Origin: Roseovarius mucosus DSM 17069
Lineage (GTDB): Bacteria > Pseudomonadota > Alphaproteobacteria > Rhodobacterales > Rhodobacteraceae
Direction: 5' to 3'
Length of the DNA: 64,000 bases
NCBI RefSeq assembly: GCF_000768555.3
Contig: NZ_KN293976.1
Coordinates: 124,001 to 188,000, forward strand
The notes below the pieces were generated by a model, which saw nothing but the letters and a program-made list of their open reading frames with translations, was not told the DNA's origin and searched no databases. Below are positions 16,634 through 25,196 of this stretch, in pieces (the stretch's first letter is position 1; every line of letters begins with the position of its first letter). The position numbers were made by a program, and so were the translations under genes.

Positions 16634-17505
16634 TGCATCCAGCCCCTTCCGTCATCGTCTTTACCACGCTCTCGGGCCTGGGCTTTGGCCTGCTGTTCTG
16701 GCTGGGTCTGGGCCTGCCTGCGGTCACTGGCTGGGTTGCCTTCGCCTTCTTCGCCATCGCCTATGCACTGGCCGTGGGCGGGCTTATGGCTTCGACCTTT
16801 CACCTCGGGCATCCGGAACGCGCTTGGAAAGCGTTTAGCCAGTGGCGATCAAGCTGGCTCAGCCGCGAAGGCGTCTGCGCGGTCGCGGCGCTTGTCGTCA
16901 TGGGGATTTACGGCGCAGGGCTTGTGTTCTTTGGTGAACGTCTGGCGATTTTGGGCTGGTTTGGCGCGGCGCTCGCTCTTGGCACCGTGTTCACCACCTC
17001 GATGATCTATGCCCAACTGAAAACCGTGCCGCGCTGGAAAACTCCCCTGACACCCGCGCTCTTGATCGCGATTTCACTGGCGGGGGGCGCGCTCTTGGCG
17101 GGACAGATCAGCGTGGCGCTAATCCTGATCCCGATCGCTGGCGTGCTGCAAATCCTATGGTGGGTGCGCGGCGACGGGGCCTTTGCCGCCTCGGGTACGG
17201 ATATGGCGACGGCAACTGGCCTTGGGCATATCGGCACGGTGCGCGCCTTTGAGCCACCCCATACCGGGCCCAACTACCTCTTGCGGGAATTGGTCTTTCA
17301 GGTTGGGCGCAAACACGCGCTGAAACTGCGCGGCATTGCCTTTGGTCTGGGCTATGCCGTGCCTGTCCTGCTCTTGCTTGTGCCCTTCAGCCATGCCCTG
17401 GCCTTGGTGGCTGTCCTCGCCCATGTCGCCGGGATCGCGGCGTCACGCTGGCTGTTCTTTGCCGAGGCAGAGCATGTCGTGGGTCTCTACTACGGCAAGC
17501 GTTGA
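16633..17505 (+). CDS. soeC: Sulfite dehydrogenase membrane anchor, SoeC-like (DmsC family)
   Basis: A 290-residue polytopic protein of the DmsC family with about eight hydrophobic segments, starting MHPAPSVIVFTTLSGLGFGL and including the typical STFHLGHPERAWKAFSQWRSSWLSREG loop (about residues 55-82). It anchors the SoeAB dimer to the cytoplasmic face of the membrane and hands electrons to ubiquinone. It is the last gene of the soe operon and is followed by a GC-rich hairpin shared with the convergent DUF1523 gene. Confidence 0.88.
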   Translation: MHPAPSVIVFTTLSGLGFGLLFWLGLGLPAVTGWVAFAFFAIAYALAVGGLMASTFHLGHPERAWKAFSQWRSSWLSREGVCAVAALVVMGIYGAGLVFFGERLAILGWFGAALALGTVFTTSMIYAQLKTVPRWKTPLTPALLIAISLAGGALLAGQISVALILIPIAGVLQILWWVRGDGAFAASGTDMATATGLGHIGTVRAFEPPHTGPNYLLRELVFQVGRKHALKLRGIAFGLGYAVPVLLLLVPFSHALALVAVLAHVAGIAASRWLFFAEAEHVVGLYYGKR

Positions 17506-17513
17506 GGCCGAAT

Positions 17514-17535
17514 GGGCGCGGTTTTAACCGCGCCC
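17514..17535. terminator. Bidirectional hairpin between soeC and DUF1523 gene
   Basis: GGGCGCGGT (17514-17522) pairs perfectly with ACCGCGCCC (17527-17535) around a TTTA loop. It overlaps the last codons of the minus-strand gene. There is no long T tract, so it may act with Rho or as an mRNA end protector. Confidence 0.5.
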
Positions 17536-18105
17536 GACGCCCCATTCCGTGTCACCCTGTTTCTCGCGCCCGTTCCAGAACCGCCGCCAGCGAACCCGGA
17601 TGGCCCAGGCTGATGCGGCGAGCAGCAGAAGGATCACGATCTTGACCCAAGGGATGATCTGCACATCCGGCCCCGCGACCGGCCAGATGCTGACGGCATT
17701 GGGATAGATGGAAAAGAACTCGTTCCGCCAGCCATAATGGCGCACGACGACCCATTGGGCATTCTCGGCGGATTTCTTCGACATCATGTCCGAGGCTTCG
17801 GCCTGCAAATTCGAGGTGTCGAACTTGAAATAGGGCGGCCAGCCCCAGCCCGTATCCTCGTTGCGATAGATCATCGGCTTGTCATTGGCACGGAAGGTCT
17901 GGATGAAAAACACATCGCGTTCGGTCGCCGTCGGGTCCGCTCCGGTATCCGCATTCGACCAGAAGAGCGAATTATCCCCCGGATTGACCCGCTTTTCATA
18001 GGTATCCGTGATCCGCACCACATCATGCTGCGGCAGCGTGTAATGCAGAAACGCAATCACGCCGGTCCAGAACAGACCCCAGAACACCCATTTGACATAG
18101 ACCAT
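17524..18105 (-). CDS. DUF1523 family membrane protein
   Basis: A 193-residue protein with one N-terminal membrane segment (WVFWGLFWTGVIAFLHYTL) and one near the C-terminus (IIPWVKIVILLLLAASAWAI), enclosing a probable periplasmic domain with HDVVRITDTYEKRV and GWGWPPYFKFD. The pattern matches DUF1523, which is common in Rhodobacteraceae and has no assigned function. A second small membrane gene lies 11 bases upstream on the same strand and is probably co-transcribed. Confidence 0.75.
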   Translation of the reverse strand: MVYVKWVFWGLFWTGVIAFLHYTLPQHDVVRITDTYEKRVNPGDNSLFWSNADTGADPTATERDVFFIQTFRANDKPMIYRNEDTGWGWPPYFKFDTSNLQAEASDMMSKKSAENAQWVVVRHYGWRNEFFSIYPNAVSIWPVAGPDVQIIPWVKIVILLLLAASAWAIRVRWRRFWNGREKQGDTEWGVGRG

Positions 18106-18116
18106 CGTCGGCCCCC

Positions 18117-18383
18117 TTACATGAAGTTCGTCAGATATATGATGACCACCACTGTCACCACCGGAACGATATAGACCAGCCAGATCAGCCGCTTGCGCAG
18201 CGATTGCTCATATTGCGCCATACCGGTCTCTATATAGGTATTCCTGTCGCCGGGACGACCCGCCTCTTCCCAATCGCGCTCCATTTTCCGTCGCCGCACG
18301 GAACGCGAATACCAGGAGATCGCCAGATAGAGCACCGTCAGAGCGATCAATCCAAAAATCAGCAAGCGCATCAGCGCCACCAT
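18117..18383 (-). CDS. Small membrane protein, unknown function (88 aa)
   Basis: The 88-residue product starts at ATG 18383, preceded by AAGGAG about 6 bases away; a longer in-frame reading to 18455 lacks a good ribosome site. Two hydrophobic segments, LLIFGLIALTVLYLAISWY and LIWLVYIVPVVTVVVIIYL, flank a charged cytoplasmic loop (RSVRRRKMERDWEEAGRPGD). Family not recognised; layout suggests a partner of the DUF1523 protein downstream. Confidence 0.7.
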   Translation of the reverse strand: MVALMRLLIFGLIALTVLYLAISWYSRSVRRRKMERDWEEAGRPGDRNTYIETGMAQYEQSLRKRLIWLVYIVPVVTVVVIIYLTNFM

Positions 18384-18487
18384 GGCATGCTCCTTGTTTT
18401 CAAGTTCCGACCAAAGCCGCCCCCTTGCATAACGCAGAATCATGCTAGGCTGCACCCCATATGCACCGAAACCCGAAAGGACATGCC

Positions 18488-19303
18488 ATGTGTGACGCCT
18501 GTATCATCAACGCGGTCAAGGACAGGATGCTGTCGCGCCGCAGCTTTTTCACCGCTGCAGCGGGGGTCGGGGCAGCGGCCGCATTGTCCCCTCTTGGCGG
18601 CACGCCCGCCATGGCGAATGGACATGCCAAGGTCGAGGACCTGACACATACCTATGACGCGGATTTTCCCACCTATTTCGGCGCGCCCGGCATCTCGACC
18701 GAGCAGAATTTCAACTTTGCCGAAAACGGCTTTAACCTGATGACGCTGACGGTGAACGAGCACACTGGCACCCATGTGGATGCGCCGCTGCATTTCTCGG
18801 CGGATGGCGCATCGGTCGATGAAATCGCCGTGGGCGATCTGGTCGCACCGCTCTGTGTGGTGGATATCGCCGCACGCGCGGCACAGGACGCCGACACGAT
18901 GCTCACCCCTGACGATCTCAAGGCGTGGATTGCCACCCACGGCCCGATCCCCGACGGCGCCTGTGTGGCGCTGCATTCCGGCTGGGGGGCCAAGACCGGC
19001 ACCGAGGCCTTTCGCGGGTTTGATGGCGAAAAACAGCACTATCCCGGTTTTCACATCGAGGCGGCGCAAATGCTGATCGAGGAAACCGGTGCCCGCTCGA
19101 TTGCCAGCGATACACTGTCGCTCGACCACGGCCCCTCGGCCGATTTCGCGACGCATTACGCCTGGCTGCCAACGGGCCGGTTCGGCATCGAATGTCTTGC
19201 CAATCTCGACAAGGTGCCCGCCGCCGGGGCGACCATCGTGATCGGCGCGCCCAAGCACCGCGGCGGTTCTGGTGGGCCCGCACGCATCTTTGCGTTGATC
19301 TGA
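18488..19303 (+). CDS. Cyclase-family (kynurenine formamidase-like) protein with Tat signal
   Basis: A 271-residue protein. The N-terminus has a twin-arginine motif LSRRSFFTAAAG followed by a hydrophobic stretch and AMANGHA, so the mature enzyme is probably periplasmic. The core is a PF04199 cyclase domain with the metal-binding HTGTHVDAPLHF motif (residues about 92-103) and a later LDHG. Family members hydrolyse amides or lactones such as N-formylkynurenine; the substrate here is unknown. ATG 18488 has AAAGGAC 5 bases upstream. A CDAC cysteine pair lies just before the Tat motif, an odd position. Confidence 0.8.
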   Translation: MCDACIINAVKDRMLSRRSFFTAAAGVGAAAALSPLGGTPAMANGHAKVEDLTHTYDADFPTYFGAPGISTEQNFNFAENGFNLMTLTVNEHTGTHVDAPLHFSADGASVDEIAVGDLVAPLCVVDIAARAAQDADTMLTPDDLKAWIATHGPIPDGACVALHSGWGAKTGTEAFRGFDGEKQHYPGFHIEAAQMLIEETGARSIASDTLSLDHGPSADFATHYAWLPTGRFGIECLANLDKVPAAGATIVIGAPKHRGGSGGPARIFALI

Positions 19304-19306
19304 CCT

Positions 19307-19338
19307 GTTCGGCCCCGACATGTTCGTCGGGGCCGAAC
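19307..19338 (+). terminator. Strong hairpin after cyclase gene
   Basis: A perfect 13-bp stem, GTTCGGCCCCGAC (19307-19319) with GTCGGGGCCGAAC (19326-19338), around a 6-base loop, begins 4 bases after the stop codon. The T content after the stem is low. Confidence 0.65.
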
Positions 19339-19408
19339 CTGACACTCTTGTGACATGACATTTCAGGCGCGGTGCGTAGTCTGGTTTCAGCCACGTGTCG
19401 GAGATGTC

Positions 19409-20218
19409 ATGCGTTCCCTGTTCTTCCTGCTGTGTTGTCTCTGGCCGGGGCTGCTGCACGCAATCGAGACAACCGAGGATCGCTGTCACGCCGAAGTGCC
19501 CTGTCCCTTGGGGGACCGTTCCTATCACGTGCTAGAGCCTGATGGCTGGGACGGGTCGTCGCCCTTACCGGTTCTATTGCATTTTCATGGGTGGATGCGG
19601 CAAGGCACGGTCGTGGTCAAACATCCCCGCGTCGCGGGTGCCACACGGCGACGCGGCGTGCTGTTACTGGCTCCCAATGGCGAGGGCAGAACATGGAACT
19701 TCTGGACCTCCCAAACCGATGACGTGGCGTTTGCTGCCGCCGTGATCGAGGATGCCGCAAAACGCTATCCGATAGACCGCGCCCGCATCTTTGTCTCGGG
19801 CTATTCCTACGGATCCGCGATGGCTTGGCGTTATGTATGTGAGAACGGCGACGGCGTTTCCGCTCTACTGGCGGTATCGGGCACCCTGCGCCAATCAGAA
19901 CACTGCCAACAGGCCCCTCAAGAGATTCGTCACGTGCACGGCACCTCAGATACCGTCATGGACTTTCCGTTCGGTCCAGAGGGAGAGACCACATGGCCTG
20001 TCAAACTCTGGCGGGACAAGCTGGGATGTGCAGAACCCGGTGAGGGGCGTGGGGAATGGAGGGTGACAGAACCCCTCAGCTTTCAGCGCATCACATGGGA
20101 GGACTGCGCCGAAGGCCGCGTAGTGCTTGATGTGCATAGCCGAGGCCATTTCATCCCGCGCGGTTGGATCGGCAGGCAACTGGACGAGCTACTAGCCTTG
20201 CCCCCGTCCTATCCCTAA
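19409..20218 (+). CDS. Secreted alpha/beta-hydrolase (PHB depolymerase/feruloyl esterase-like)
   Basis: A 269-residue exported esterase. The signal peptide MRSLFFLLCCLWPGLLHA is followed by a mature domain with the oxyanion region LLHFHGW, the nucleophile elbow SGYSYGSAMAW (Ser in GYSYG) and a probable catalytic histidine in SRGHFIPRGW. This matches the LpqC/poly(3-hydroxybutyrate)-depolymerase-like esterase group. The ATG at 19409 with GGAGAT upstream was chosen because it begins the signal peptide. Substrate unknown. A strong terminator follows directly. Confidence 0.8.
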   Translation: MRSLFFLLCCLWPGLLHAIETTEDRCHAEVPCPLGDRSYHVLEPDGWDGSSPLPVLLHFHGWMRQGTVVVKHPRVAGATRRRGVLLLAPNGEGRTWNFWTSQTDDVAFAAAVIEDAAKRYPIDRARIFVSGYSYGSAMAWRYVCENGDGVSALLAVSGTLRQSEHCQQAPQEIRHVHGTSDTVMDFPFGPEGETTWPVKLWRDKLGCAEPGEGRGEWRVTEPLSFQRITWEDCAEGRVVLDVHSRGHFIPRGWIGRQLDELLALPPSYP

Positions 20219-20226
20219 AACAGCAA

Positions 20227-20250
20227 AAAACGGGCAATCTTGCCCGTTTT
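20227..20250. terminator. Rho-independent terminator
   Basis: AAAACGGGCA (20227-20236) pairs with TGCCCGTTTT (20241-20250) across a 4-base loop. Symmetric A and T tracts let it end both the esterase gene and the convergent small secreted-protein gene. Confidence 0.9.
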
Positions 20251-20295
20251 CTGTATCTCATATGTCGATTGTCGCCGAAACCGGCGCGACAAATA

Positions 20296-20538
20296 TCAGT
20301 TGGTGGTCGTCGTGGAGGACGAACCGTCGCCACCCGAAGCGGCAACTGCGCCAACAATGATCGCACCTGCGACAACAGCCACAACGGTGCCGGTGCTCAC
20401 GCCGAGACCAAGACCAACGCCCGCACCTTGGGTGGACACGAACGGATCAGCATTGGTCTTTGCTTCTTCAGCAAGAACCGGAGCAGCGGCGGAAGCGGCC
20501 AGAGCGGCAGCGGCGACAAAAGTCGAAATCTTGTTCAT
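20296..20538 (-). CDS. Small secreted Gly/Ser/Thr-rich protein, YjbE-like
   Basis: An 80-residue protein with a clear signal peptide (MNKISTFVAAAALAASAAA, cleavage near VLA-EE) and a mature part of low complexity: GVGLGLGVSTGTVV, a hydrophobic run and a tail GGDGSSSTTTTN. The tail resembles that of E. coli YjbE, a small protein tied to exopolysaccharide production, but similarity is limited to composition and layout. AGGAGA lies 5 bases before the ATG. It sits alone between a terminator and the phosphotransferase gene. Confidence 0.7.
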   Translation of the reverse strand: MNKISTFVAAAALAASAAAPVLAEEAKTNADPFVSTQGAGVGLGLGVSTGTVVAVVAGAIIVGAVAASGGDGSSSTTTTN

Positions 20539-20695
20539 TTTATTCTCCTATCCATTATGGACCATGACATCCCAAAAGGACTTAGGCTTGCTTATGCCAT
20601 AGCTCAAGGCTCAATGGAACCCGAATTTTCGCCATACGCCCATTCTCGCTGCTGAGAGATATAGTTGCAACGACCTGATTAATTTTTGTGCAAAT

Positions 20696-21553
20696 TCAGA
20701 TGTAAGCTGCGCTCATTGCGGCGATTTCCGCCTCTGTGCCTTCGCCAGCAGCGCGATCACCGCGCGAATCGAGCCAGAGACAATAGGCCGCCATGCGCCA
20801 ATGGTAGAATGCCGCAAGCGATTGGTAGCGCCGAGTAATCTCTGGGTCGGGATAAGTTGCCAGAAATCTCTGGCGCTCTCCCTCCGACAAGGGCGCACCG
20901 CGATAGGCCATTTGCATCGCGGGGGACAGAAACAGGGCGATATCCTCACACGGGTCACCAATCGCCGGACATTGCCAGTCTATCAGCCGCCAGTCCCCCG
21001 GATTTCCCACGATATTTCCGGCAACGGGATCGCCGTGCAGCAAACACATTCGGCCGACAGGGGGAATCACCCCAGAGGGGCGAAAGCTCCAAACAGGCTT
21101 GGCTTTGACAGCAGGACAGTGGGACAGAATTTGTTCTGTCTGGCGCAGAAGGCCCTCGCTCCCATCCGGCACCGTGCGCAGATTCTCCGGTCCGGCCAGG
21201 GCGTGGACCCGGTACAAAAGCGCGGCAATCTCTGACACCCCGGTTTGCCAGCTTTGGCCAGGGACATGCTGATAAATCACGCAATGCCCCTCTGCGGTGG
21301 CGAAATCATCCAACCATTTCGGGGCAAGGTTCAAATTGTCTAAATGCCGGAGACTGGCAACCTCTGCGCTTGCATCATTGGGAAAGAGGGGATTGTCCGA
21401 AACCTTCGCAAAGAGTTTGACGACAATGGACAGATCCTCGGCCTCGACTTTCCAACTTTGGTTCGTGCGCCCGCCCAAGAGGCGAGTCCAAAGGGCATCG
21501 GACAGGGCGAACCCGCGCCGCAACAGCGCGTCCTGCAACTCGGATTGCGTCAT
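20696..21553 (-). CDS. Aminoglycoside/choline-kinase-like phosphotransferase (APH family)
   Basis: A 285-residue protein kinase-like-fold phosphotransferase. Recognisable parts are the ATP-binding lysine in LSIVVKLFAK, the catalytic HGDPVAGNI (HxDxxxxN) and the metal-binding IDWQCPAIGDPCEDIA. Members phosphorylate small alcohols such as choline, thiamine or homoserine; antibiotic resistance should not be assumed. A TTG at 21574 would add seven residues; the ATG at 21553 was preferred, though neither has a strong ribosome site. Confidence 0.8.
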   Translation of the reverse strand: MTQSELQDALLRRGFALSDALWTRLLGGRTNQSWKVEAEDLSIVVKLFAKVSDNPLFPNDASAEVASLRHLDNLNLAPKWLDDFATAEGHCVIYQHVPGQSWQTGVSEIAALLYRVHALAGPENLRTVPDGSEGLLRQTEQILSHCPAVKAKPVWSFRPSGVIPPVGRMCLLHGDPVAGNIVGNPGDWRLIDWQCPAIGDPCEDIALFLSPAMQMAYRGAPLSEGERQRFLATYPDPEITRRYQSLAAFYHWRMAAYCLWLDSRGDRAAGEGTEAEIAAMSAAYI

Positions 21554-21707
21554 CTCAGCCGAGTCTTGTCTCAAAGGCTTTCACCATAACACCAAGGAAG
21601 GTTGAACAAGGCTAGAAGGAAGCGGGTGATCCTACAAGACACGGTGTTCTGAGCGCCTCGAAAGATCGAGACACCTGTGACCTGCTTTTGACGGGCGTGC
21701 AACAGAG

Positions 21708-22668
21708 TCACGATTTCTCAGGAAAGAGCCAGCCGGAAACCGGAACAATTGCTCGGGTGACAACCGGGATCAGCACGAGACCCGCAACCAGACCAACAAT
21801 TCCGTCGAGCCCCGCCGTAACGCCCCAAGAGACAAGGCCGGGCAACGCGCCGGCCGTCTCTACCGCCCATTTTGCGGCATGCTTGATCTGCTCATAAGGC
21901 AGATGCCAGCCAAGTTCATGCAGGCCATGCACGAGGATGCTGCCCCCAACCCACAACATCGCAACTGTTCCAATGGCCCCAATCCCCGTCAACACACCCG
22001 GCATGGACCGGACAATGCCCCGCCCAAATGCCCGCGTGGCACCAAAGCGCCCGGTCGTACTCAGATGCAGGCCGACGTCATCAGCCTTAACCAAGAGTGC
22101 CACGGCACCATAAACCAATATGGTAATGCCGATGGCCACCAAGCCCAAGGCCGTGGCCTGTATCCAAAAGGTGCCAATGTCGATCTGTGACAAGGCGATT
22201 GTCATGATCTCTGCGGACAATATGAAATCGGTCTTGATTGCCCCTTTCACACGCTGCTCTTCCAGATGTGCCGCCTCAAGGGTTTCGGCCTCCTGCGGGC
22301 CGTGGTCCTTGTGTGGCACGATCAGATGCCAGACCTTCTCGGCACCTTCAAAACACAGATAGGCCCCGCCAAGCATCAAGAGAGGTGTTAGTATCCAAGG
22401 CAAAAACGCATTCAACAAAAGCGCAGCAGGCAACAAGATCACCAGCTTGTTGAAAACACGAGGCGCGCGCGATTTTCCACACGATAGGTAACTCGCGCGC
22501 CGCAGGCAGTCCGGTGGCGTATTTCGGTGTGACCGCAGCATCGTCGATAATCACTCCGGCGGCCTTGGTTCCGGCCTTGCTCGCTTGCGCTGCAACATCG
22601 TCAAGTTGCGACGCGGCCAGCTTGGCGATAGCAGCCACATCGTCGAATAGCGCCAGTAATCCGCTCAT
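21708..22668 (-). pseudogene. DUF808 (YedI-like) membrane protein gene with a frameshift
   Basis: The two halves of a DUF808 protein lie in different frames. The first half (from ATG 22668) reads MSGLLALFDDVAAIAKLAA through LPIVWKIARAS; the second (ending at 21708) reads FNKLVILLPAALLLNAFLP through LFPEKS, with GGAYLCFEGAEKVWH in it. Removing one base from the TTTT run of the coding strand (AAAA at 22453-22456 on the plus strand) restores a continuous 319-residue protein, near the usual length of about 300. The rest of both halves is undamaged. It may be a recent mutation, a phase-variable run or a sequencing error. Confidence 0.85.
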
Positions 22669-22902
22669 GACTTTCTCCGCATGTTTTGGGCCGCCCGCAC
22701 CTGACCTCTATCAAGGAACAGGGCCGACATTCAACGATCACACGCCAGACCGGGACTAAGGCAAGACAATCCCCGTCGCTTTTGGCGAGAAAGATGTTGC
22801 AATAGGACGAGGACGCGCGGATATGCGCGCTACATTCGAGTGGTGCTTGTGAGGCGCTGCGCGATGACCCATCGCCATCTTGTGACAAAAGGTTTCCAGG
22901 GG

Positions 22903-23394
22903 ATGAAACGGCTCGGGCTTGATGCAACGGATATCCGCATTCTCAATGCGGTCCAACAGCATGGCCCCCTAAGCAAAACTCGGCTGGCTGAGATTGCTAA
23001 TATCTCCCCGACCCCCTGTTGGGCACGTCTTGATCGCTTGAAGGCGGCGGGCTTTATCCGTGGGTATCATGCGGATATCGTGCTCGAAAAGATCTGCGAC
23101 TTTACCGAGGTTGTCGTCACCGTCTCGCTCACGCACCACCGCAAGGCGGATTTTGACCGGTTTGAGGGTTTCGTCCGTGGGCGCGACGAGATCACCGAAT
23201 GTGTCGCCACCGGAGGCGGCATGGACTATGTGATGCGCGTCATCTGCCCCAGCCTTGCGCGGTTCCAGACCGTGATGGACGCCATGCTTGCCGGTGACTT
23301 GGGCATCGACCGCTACATGACCTACATCGCCACGCGGCGTGTCAAATCCGGGAAACCGAATCTCGCACTTCTCACAGCAAAAGACGGCAAGTGA
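22903..23394 (+). CDS. Lrp/AsnC-family transcriptional regulator
   Basis: A 163-residue regulator: an N-terminal AsnC-type HTH (LDATDIRILNAVQQHGPLSKTRLAEI with recognition part SPTPCWARLDRLKAAGFI) and a C-terminal RAM/AsnC ligand domain (VVVTVSLTHHRKADFDRFE, then TGGGMDYVMRVICPS). ATG 22903 begins the conserved domain; an upstream in-frame ATG at 22864 is possible. It lies 159 bases upstream of the dmdA-like operon in the same direction and is the obvious candidate to control it, perhaps in response to an amino acid. Confidence 0.88.
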   Translation: MKRLGLDATDIRILNAVQQHGPLSKTRLAEIANISPTPCWARLDRLKAAGFIRGYHADIVLEKICDFTEVVVTVSLTHHRKADFDRFEGFVRGRDEITECVATGGGMDYVMRVICPSLARFQTVMDAMLAGDLGIDRYMTYIATRRVKSGKPNLALLTAKDGK

Positions 23395-23553
23395 TCCAAC
23401 CGACCGCGCAGTCTGTCCGCAATTAAAAATCAGCCTGTTCAGTCTGCGCGGATCGCTTTTTCAGACCAAATCCCAGTGCCGTTTGGCCCTAGAAGATCGC
23501 CAGTTTCACACAGTCGGCCACGGTGGCGCGACGGAACAGCAAGGGCGAAAACC

Positions 23554-24696
23554 ATGATGCAAGCAGACGACTTCGGCTTTGGCACCCAGATCCGTAAATC
23601 CCCCTATTTCGATGCCACCGTGCGGTGGGGCGCAAAGGGATTTTCCGTTTATAACCATATGTATATCCCGCGTGACTTTGGTGATCCGGAACAGAACTTC
23701 TGGAACCTCGTGAATGACGCCATCCTCTGCGATGTCGCCGTGGAGCGCCAGGTCGAGATCACCGGCCCCGACGCTGCACGCTTTGTCCAGATGCTGACGC
23801 CGCGCGACCTGTCGAAAATGGCCGTGGGCCAGTGCAAATACATCCTGATCACCAATGCAGCGGGCGGCATTCTTAATGACCCGATCCTGCTGCGTCTGGC
23901 AGAAAACCACTTCTGGATTTCGCTGGCCGATAGCGACATCCTTCTTTGGGCGCAGGGTGTGGCGGTGCATTCCGGTATGGATGTGACCATCGGCGAGCCG
24001 GACGTATCCCCCCTCCAATTGCAAGGGCCGAAATCGGGCCTGATCATGCAAGAGCTCTTTGGCGAGAGCATCCTCGATCTGAAATACTACTGGATGCGCG
24101 AAGTCGAACTGGACGGGATGCCCTTGATCGTATCGCGCACCGGCTGGTCAAGCGAATTGGGCTATGAGATTTACCTGCGCGACAGCGCCCATGGCGATGC
24201 ATTGTGGGAGCGGATCATGGCGGCGGGGATGCCCCATGGTTTGAAACCCGGTCACACCTCATCCATTCGCCGGATCGAGGGGGGGATGTTGTCCTATCAT
24301 GCCGATGCGGACATCAACACCAACCCCTATGAGCTGGGTTTGGACCGGTTGGTCAATCTCGATATCGAGGCCGAGTTCATTGGCAAGGCCGCGCTGCGCC
24401 GTATTCGTGACGAGGGTCCGCGCCGCAAGCAGATTGGCCTGATCATCGACGCTGCGCCGCTTAAAGGGCCGAACACCACGTTCTGGGCGATCAATGTTGC
24501 GGGGGCGCAGGTGGGCAAGGTCACATCGGCCGTCTACTCGCCACGCTTGGAACGCAATATCGCTCTGGCGATGGTCGCAGCCGAGTATGCCAATATCGGC
24601 GCCGAGGTTGAGGTCGTGACCGGCCAGGGACCAGTGCGCGCCGTGATGGTGGAGCGCCCCTTCTACGATCCCAACAAGAAAATCGCCGCCGCCTGA
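23554..24696 (+). CDS. DmdA-like GcvT-fold (aminomethyltransferase/demethylase) protein
   Basis: A 380-residue protein of the GcvT/DmdA superfamily, tetrahydrofolate-dependent in characterised members. It shares with DMSP demethylase DmdA the FSVYNHMYIP motif near residue 37, CDVAVERQVEI, TPRDLSKM, and RRIEGGMLSYHADADINTNPYE. It differs at the DmdA signature WSKQGG, which here is TGWSSELGYE, closer to ordinary GcvT proteins. Thus a methyl transfer to tetrahydrofolate from a methylated sulfur or nitrogen compound is likely, but DMSP as substrate is doubtful. It is the first gene of a four-gene run with OsmC, an enoyl-CoA hydratase homologue and a CoA ligase. Confidence 0.8.
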   Translation: MMQADDFGFGTQIRKSPYFDATVRWGAKGFSVYNHMYIPRDFGDPEQNFWNLVNDAILCDVAVERQVEITGPDAARFVQMLTPRDLSKMAVGQCKYILITNAAGGILNDPILLRLAENHFWISLADSDILLWAQGVAVHSGMDVTIGEPDVSPLQLQGPKSGLIMQELFGESILDLKYYWMREVELDGMPLIVSRTGWSSELGYEIYLRDSAHGDALWERIMAAGMPHGLKPGHTSSIRRIEGGMLSYHADADINTNPYELGLDRLVNLDIEAEFIGKAALRRIRDEGPRRKQIGLIIDAAPLKGPNTTFWAINVAGAQVGKVTSAVYSPRLERNIALAMVAAEYANIGAEVEVVTGQGPVRAVMVERPFYDPNKKIAAA

Positions 24697-24725
24697 GCGC
24701 GCCCAGTCAAGACGAGTCCTGATCC

Positions 24726-25175
24726 ATGTCCGACCTCGCAATCGAGCTGCATTGGCAGCGCGCCGAACCTGTGCTGCACACTGGCAAATACTCCAACGCC
24801 CATACCGTGCAGTTCAACAACCACCATGATGTGCAAGTGGATGCCGCCCCGGATTGGGGCGGTGATCCCGCCCACACCAATCCTGAGCAGGCGCTCGCCT
24901 CGGCGCTGTCCAGTTGCCACATGATGACCTTTCTTGCCCTTGCGGCCAAGGCCGGCTGGCCGGTCGCCAGCTATCACGACTATGCCGTGGCCCATCTGGG
25001 TAAGAACCCCAAGGGGCAAATGTCCGTCACACGGATTGATCTGCATCCGGTCGTGCGTTTCGACACCGGCTTTGCGGTGGAAGACGCGCAGCTGGCAGAA
25101 ATGCAGGACCGCGCGCACCGCTACTGCTTTATCGCCAACACGCTCGCTGAGAGCGTGGAGATCAACATTCTCTGA
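24726..25175 (+). CDS. OsmC family protein
   Basis: A 149-residue OsmC-fold protein. The two cysteines expected for the peroxide-reducing site are represented by ALSSCHMMTFLALAAKAG (first Cys) and RAHRYCFIANTLAES (second Cys). OsmC/Ohr proteins reduce organic hydroperoxides with dithiol reductants; some act on sulfur compounds. Its place between a DmdA-like gene and acyl-CoA enzymes is notable, because thiol or thioester intermediates might be its partners. Confidence 0.88.
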   Translation: MSDLAIELHWQRAEPVLHTGKYSNAHTVQFNNHHDVQVDAAPDWGGDPAHTNPEQALASALSSCHMMTFLALAAKAGWPVASYHDYAVAHLGKNPKGQMSVTRIDLHPVVRFDTGFAVEDAQLAEMQDRAHRYCFIANTLAESVEINIL

Positions 25176-25196
25176 CCTCTGAAAGGACGAGACCCC

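Noticed and set aside
20696..21553. Aminoglycoside resistance gene
   Set aside because: The APH fold covers many small-molecule kinases; nothing in the residues or neighbourhood points to antibiotic modification.
23554..24696. Naming this gene dmdA (DMSP demethylase)
   Set aside because: The diagnostic WSKQGG region is replaced by a GcvT-like TGWSSELGYE, so only a DmdA-like call is supported.
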